Assembly: GCA_016867725.1 (NCBI GenBank)
Contig: VGIX01000038.1
Span: forward strand, 1 to 18,048
Origin: Candidatus Effluviviaceae Genus I sp.
Lineage (GTDB): Bacteria > Joyebacterota > Joyebacteria > Joyebacterales > Joyebacteraceae
Direction: 5' to 3'
Length of the DNA: 18,048 nt
The notes under the pieces: model-generated
Seen by the model: only the letters and a program-made list of their open reading frames with translations
Databases searched by the model: none
Told to the model about the DNA's origin: nothing
Made by a program: the position numbers and the translations under genes
In this document: positions 14,861 through 18,048 of the stretch, in pieces
Layout: each line of letters begins with the position of its first letter
Position numbering within the stretch: the first letter of the stretch is position 1

Positions 14861-15790
14861 ATGAACCTGTTCGTCAACACGAACTTCAACTTCATGGGCG
14901 CCAGGAAGATCGCCTTCGGCGCCTCGATCGTGCTGATCGTCGTGGGCCTCATCTCGATCCTCGGCCACCGCGGCCTGAAGCTCGGGGTGGACTTCAGCGG
15001 CGGCGTCCTTCTGCAGGTGAGGTCGGAGCAGAAGATCCCGACGCAGGAGATGAGGAGGGTGCTGGGAGGGATGGGGCTCGCGGACGCCGAGATCCAGCAG
15101 TTCGGCGACGAGGGCGAGGCCATCATCCGCGTGCGGCAGGAGCGCGCAAGCCCGACGCTCGCCGCCGACATCGTGGAGGCCCTGAACGCGCACGACCCGC
15201 AGAACCGGACGGAGCTTCGGCGTCAGGAGCTCGTCGGCCCGAAGGTCGGCGCCGAACTCAGGACGACCGCGACGATCGCGGTGATCGTCGCGCTCATCGG
15301 CATGCTCATCTACATCTGGATCAGGTTCGAGTTCATGTTCGGGCTGGGAGGCGTCGCGGCGCTCGCGCACGACGTGGTCATCACGCTGGGGCTTCTCTCG
15401 CTGACGAACCGCGAGATCACGCTGCAGATCGTCGCGGCCCTGCTCACGATCGTCGGGTACTCCATCAACGACACGATCGTGGTGTACGACCGGATCCGTG
15501 AGAACAGGAAGAAGATGTACGGGAAGAGCCTCGTGGACATCGTGAACAGGAGCGTGAACGAGACGCTCTCGAGGACGATCAATACGAGTCTGACGACGCT
15601 GCTCGTCCTCATCGCTCTCTACTTCCTCGGCGGCGAGGTCATCAGGGACTTCGCCTTCGCCCTCATGATCGGCATCATCGTCGGGACGTACTCGTCGGTC
15701 TACATCGCGACGCCGCTCGTGGTGGACTGGCAGCTCGCGCAGGACGCGCGGCGACGGAGCCGGCTCAAGGCCGCGGCCACGCGGGCGTAG
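14861..15790 (+). CDS. secF: Protein translocase subunit SecF
   Basis: The 309-residue partner of SecD has a first membrane segment at about residues 17-36, the family motif GVDFSGG (Asp44), a small periplasmic domain to about residue 130, and five C-terminal membrane segments. YSINDTIVVYDRIREN contains Asp210, matching the conserved Asp213 of E. coli SecF that takes part in proton flow. Length is typical (E. coli 323). AAGGAG at 14850-14855 is five bases before the ATG. The 56-base gap after secD has no promoter or terminator that I can see, so both are probably on one transcript from the promoter at 13052. It is a separate gene, not a SecDF fusion. Confidence 0.96.
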   Translation: MNLFVNTNFNFMGARKIAFGASIVLIVVGLISILGHRGLKLGVDFSGGVLLQVRSEQKIPTQEMRRVLGGMGLADAEIQQFGDEGEAIIRVRQERASPTLAADIVEALNAHDPQNRTELRRQELVGPKVGAELRTTATIAVIVALIGMLIYIWIRFEFMFGLGGVAALAHDVVITLGLLSLTNREITLQIVAALLTIVGYSINDTIVVYDRIRENRKKMYGKSLVDIVNRSVNETLSRTINTSLTTLLVLIALYFLGGEVIRDFAFALMIGIIVGTYSSVYIATPLVVDWQLAQDARRRSRLKAAATRA

Positions 15791-15792
15791 GC

Positions 15793-15817
15793 GCGCGCCG
15801 GGAGTTCGGCGGCGCGC
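15793..15817 (+). other. Hairpin directly after secF
   Basis: GCGCGCCG (15793-15800) pairs with CGGCGCGC (15810-15817) over 8 bases with a 9-base loop. There is no T-run. It is the first of two hairpins in this gap and may protect the 3' end of the secDF transcript or assist termination. Confidence 0.4.
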
Positions 15818-15850
15818 ACGCGCCCCGCGCCAGGACGAGGGATGGGATAC

Positions 15851-15878
15851 GGGACGGCGCTCTGACAGGCGCCGTCCC
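15851..15878 (+). terminator. Probable secDF terminator hairpin without T-run
   Basis: GGGACGGCGC (15851-15860) pairs perfectly with GCGCCGTCCC (15869-15878) around an 8-base loop. It ends only 17 bases before the next promoter. The lack of a T-run makes intrinsic termination uncertain, but such stems are common gene ends in GC-rich genomes. Confidence 0.55.
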
Positions 15879-15895
15879 CGCGTTAGGTGAGCGGG

Positions 15896-15924
15896 TTGCG
15901 CGGGGCCGCGGAGTCGGCCATAGT
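15896..15924 (+). promoter_or_regulatory. Probable promoter of the DUF4159 gene
   Basis: TTGCGC at 15896-15901 and CATAGT at 15919-15924 are 17 bases apart. The -35 hexamer is identical to that of the second lipoprotein promoter. The -10 box matches TATAAT at four of six places, so this is the weakest of the five promoter calls. Confidence 0.5.
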
Positions 15925-15969
15925 GGTAGGGACACGAAGCCCGCGCGAGCGCGGTCGTGGAGGTCCGAG

Positions 15970-16677
15970 ATGAGGCGACGGGTGCGCGCCCGCAGTGTGC
16001 GCGCCGCCGCGACGACGGTCGCGCTGGCGCTCGTCCTCGTCGGCTCTGCGGCAGGGCCGGCTCGGGCGGCCGGCGCCGGCGCCCGCGGGTTCACCGTCGC
16101 GCAGCTCAAGTACCGTGGCGGCGGTGACTGGTACGCGAACCCGAGCAGCCTTCCGAACCTCCTCGCCGCCGTCCGCGAGCGCGCGGGCATCGAGGTCGCC
16201 GCGAAGCCCGCGACCGTCTCGCCGACCGACGACGAGCTCTTCCTCCACCCGCTCATCTACATGACCGGGCACGGCCAGGTGTCGTTCAGCGACGAGGAAG
16301 CGGCCAGGCTCCGCGAGCACCTCAAGCGCGGCGGCTTCCTCTGGGCGGACGACAACTACGGCATGGACCGGTCGTTCCGGGCGGAGATCGCCCGGGTGTT
16401 GCCGGGCCAGCCGCTTGTCGAACTTCCGTTCGACCACCCGATCTACCGTTCGTTCTACGAGTTCCCCGACGGGCTGCCGAAGATCCACGAGCACGACGGC
16501 GGCCCCCCGCACGGGTACGGCATCTTCCTGGATGGGCGGCTCGTGGTCTTCTACAGCTTCAACACGGACATCGGGGACGGCATGGAGGACCCGGAGGTGC
16601 ACGGCGATCCTCCGGAGAAGCGTGAGCAGGCCCTTCGGATGGGCGTGAACGTCGTGGTGTACGCGCTCACGCACTGA
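15970..16677 (+). CDS. Secreted DUF4159 domain protein
   Basis: The 235-residue product has an arginine-rich N-terminus (MRRRVRARSVR) and a hydrophobic signal sequence ending near residue 33-34 (PARAA), followed by a DUF4159 domain over nearly all of the mature protein. Motifs typical of the family as I know it are FTVAQLKYRGGGDWY near the start, YMTGHGQVSFSDEE, LREHLKRGGFLWADD and a HPIYRSFYEF segment. The biochemical role of DUF4159 is not established; the domain often occurs in envelope gene clusters with MoxR ATPase, DUF58 and von Willebrand (BatA-type) proteins. The next gene, DUF4175-like, fits such a cluster. GGAGG at 15959-15963 lies six bases before the ATG. Whether the twin-Arg-like start uses Tat or Sec is uncertain. 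Confidence 0.85.
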   Translation: MRRRVRARSVRAAATTVALALVLVGSAAGPARAAGAGARGFTVAQLKYRGGGDWYANPSSLPNLLAAVRERAGIEVAAKPATVSPTDDELFLHPLIYMTGHGQVSFSDEEAARLREHLKRGGFLWADDNYGMDRSFRAEIARVLPGQPLVELPFDHPIYRSFYEFPDGLPKIHEHDGGPPHGYGIFLDGRLVVFYSFNTDIGDGMEDPEVHGDPPEKREQALRMGVNVVVYALTH

Positions 16678-16709
16678 GTCCCTACGAGTCCCCCACGCGC
16701 GAGGTGCCT

Positions 16710-18048
16710 GTGGTCGCATCGCCGGCAGAACGGGGTCACGCGGAACTGCTGCGCCGCATCGCAGCGGCGGGGAGCCGCTGGAGGCGCCGCGCCGTGGCCG
16801 CCGGGGCCTGCCGCGCGCTCGCCATCGTCGTGCCCGCGCTCGCGGCCGAGGTCGCGCTGGACGCGTTCCTTCACCTGCCGGCGGGCGTGAGGGTCGCGTG
16901 GCTTGTCGGCGTCGCCGCGCTCGGCGCGTGGGCGGCGGGGCGCGTCGTGCGTCAGGCGCTCGCGCGCCTCGACCCCGTGAGGATCGCCGCTGAGATCGAG
17001 GCGCGGCACCCGGAGCTCGGCGAGACGATCGAGTCCGCGGCGGAGCTGTGGGAGAAGCGGGGCGCGGCGAAGCTCGGCTACTCGGTCGAGCTCATCGACG
17101 CCCTGATCGAGAAGGCGGTCGCCGACTCCGCGGGCATCGACTTCGCGACGGCGGGCGGCGACGCGGGTCTGCGCCGGTGGGGACGGCTCCTGGCGGCGGC
17201 CGCGGCGGTCTCGGCGGTCGCGCTCGCGCTGCCGGGCGCGAGGCTCGGGCCTGCCGTCGGGCGGCTCGCGCGGCCGCTTGCCTCGGGGCGTGAGGCGCGC
17301 GTCGTCATCGAGGTCGAGCCCGGCGACGCGACGCTCGTGTCGGGCGACGACCTGGTCGTGACGGCGCGCGTGAGAGCGGCTGCGGGCGCGGAGGCGCCCG
17401 CGCCGCCGACCGCGGCCCCCGTGCTTCAGCTCGAGCTCGAGGGAGAAGCGCCGGTCGACCGGCCCATGGCGGCCGCGGACGGCGGCGCCTACCGCGCGAC
17501 GGTCCCCGGCGTGCGCAGCGCCCTCCGCTACTCCGTGAAGGCCGGCCGCGAGACGAGCCGCCGCTTCTCCGTGCGCGTGATCGATCGCCCGTTCGTCGCG
17601 GGCATCAGGCTGGACTACGAGTTCCCGCGCTACAGCGGCCTCGTGCCGCGCACCGTAGACGAGAACAGCGGCGACATCACGGCCCTCGTCGGCACGAACG
17701 TCACGATCACCGTCACGCCCAGCAAGCCTGTCGCAGGCGCCGACCTCGCGTTCGCCGGCGGCGTGCGGCAGGCCTTCGAGCGCGCGGGGGGACAGGCGCT
17801 TCGGACGACGCTGACCGTGACGGAGAGCACGACCTACGCCATCGAGATGACCGACCGCGATGGGCTGACCAACCCCGACCCCGCCGCCTGGTCGATCGTC
17901 GCCGTGCGCGACGAGCACCCGCTCGTGCGGATCGTCGAGCCCGGCGAGGACCGCGTGGCGCCCGCCGACATGCTGCTGCCCGTCGCGGCGTCGGCCGTGG
18001 ACGACTACGGCATCGGGAGGCTCGCCCTGCACTACGCCGTCCAGGGGG
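16710..18048 (+). CDS. DUF4175-like membrane protein, N-terminal part (runs off the window)
   Basis: An open frame of 446 complete codons continues past the window end. It has two membrane segments at about residues 36-55 and 61-77, a helical stretch containing IAAEIEARHPELGETIESAAEL, a third hydrophobic segment near residues 155-176, and then a beta-rich extracytoplasmic region with LDYEFPRYSGLVPRTVDE, SGDITALVGTNVTI and VDDYGIGRLALHY. This order matches the DUF4175 family, whose function is not known. I chose GTG 16710, with GAGGTG at 16701-16706; GTG 16704 in the same frame would add two residues. It follows the DUF4159 gene by 32 bases, so the two are probably co-transcribed. Antisense open frames here are shadows of its GC-rich codons. 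Confidence 0.8.
   Translation, partial: MVASPAERGHAELLRRIAAAGSRWRRRAVAAGACRALAIVVPALAAEVALDAFLHLPAGVRVAWLVGVAALGAWAAGRVVRQALARLDPVRIAAEIEARHPELGETIESAAELWEKRGAAKLGYSVELIDALIEKAVADSAGIDFATAGGDAGLRRWGRLLAAAAAVSAVALALPGARLGPAVGRLARPLASGREARVVIEVEPGDATLVSGDDLVVTARVRAAAGAEAPAPPTAAPVLQLELEGEAPVDRPMAAADGGAYRATVPGVRSALRYSVKAGRETSRRFSVRVIDRPFVAGIRLDYEFPRYSGLVPRTVDENSGDITALVGTNVTITVTPSKPVAGADLAFAGGVRQAFERAGGQALRTTLTVTESTTYAIEMTDRDGLTNPDPAAWSIVAVRDEHPLVRIVEPGEDRVAPADMLLPVAASAVDDYGIGRLALHYAVQG

Noticed and set aside
16551-18032. Minus-strand open frame of 493 codons at the window end
   Set aside because: The plus strand carries the DUF4175-like frame with membrane segments and family motifs; the minus product is low-complexity Arg/Asp/Gly/His sequence.
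1-18048. Search for tRNA or rRNA genes, insertion sequences, CRISPR repeats, phage genes or attachment sites
   Set aside because: Reading through the window I saw no such structure, and genes fill almost all of it; the largest gene-free gap is about 200 bases. A covariance-model search would be needed to exclude small RNAs.

Overview
The window is a very GC-rich bacterial chromosome segment with tightly packed genes. It holds 15 protein-coding genes, 14 on the plus strand and one on the minus strand. I see no RNA gene, insertion sequence, CRISPR array, prophage or other sign of transfer. Two lipoproteins, a large outer-membrane-type beta-barrel protein and Sec-exported proteins point to a diderm (Gram-negative-type) organism. 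The style (high GC, NTF2-like lipoprotein paralogues, DUF4159/DUF4175 pair, TatD-radical SAM fusion) would suit an uncultured lineage of the FCB type such as Eisenbacteria or Latescibacteria. That placement is an inference from gene content only.

Region 1 (1-9079) reads as one long plus-strand operon: the end of pdxA, then holB, ricT (PSP1/YaaT), metG, a tatD-radical SAM fusion, rsmA, a beta-barrel protein and a first lipoprotein. The genes overlap or lie within 15 bases of each other. The core order holB-ricT-metG-tatD-rsmA matches the order known from Bacillus (holB-yaaT-...-metS-yabD-...-rsmA), so this is an old translation/replication cluster to which envelope genes have been added at the 3' end.

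Region 2 (9080-9925) is a second lipoprotein, paralogous to the first. It has its own promoter with a perfect TATAAT and ends in a strong hairpin terminator. Region 3 (9941-11962) is a two-gene operon with a clear promoter: a divergent polysaccharide deacetylase (YibQ-like) and pdxJ. PdxA and PdxJ, present at opposite ends of regions 1-3, catalyse consecutive steps of DXP-dependent vitamin B6 synthesis. Region 4 (11944-12951, minus) is a multi-pass membrane protein of unknown function; its 3' end overlaps pdxJ by 19 bases.

Region 5 (12952-15790) starts with a divergent promoter pair and carries secD and secF as separate genes, without yajC beside them. Region 6 (15791-18048) has tandem hairpins, a weaker promoter, a secreted DUF4159 protein and the start of a DUF4175 membrane protein that runs off the window.

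No obviously new multi-gene defence or biosynthetic system is present. The least explained parts are the beta-barrel plus two NTF2-like lipoproteins (6547-9862), the TatD-radical SAM fusion, the minus-strand membrane protein and the DUF4159/DUF4175 pair. Five promoter-like sites in the intergenic gaps agree well enough to sketch the housekeeping sigma-factor consensus of this organism.
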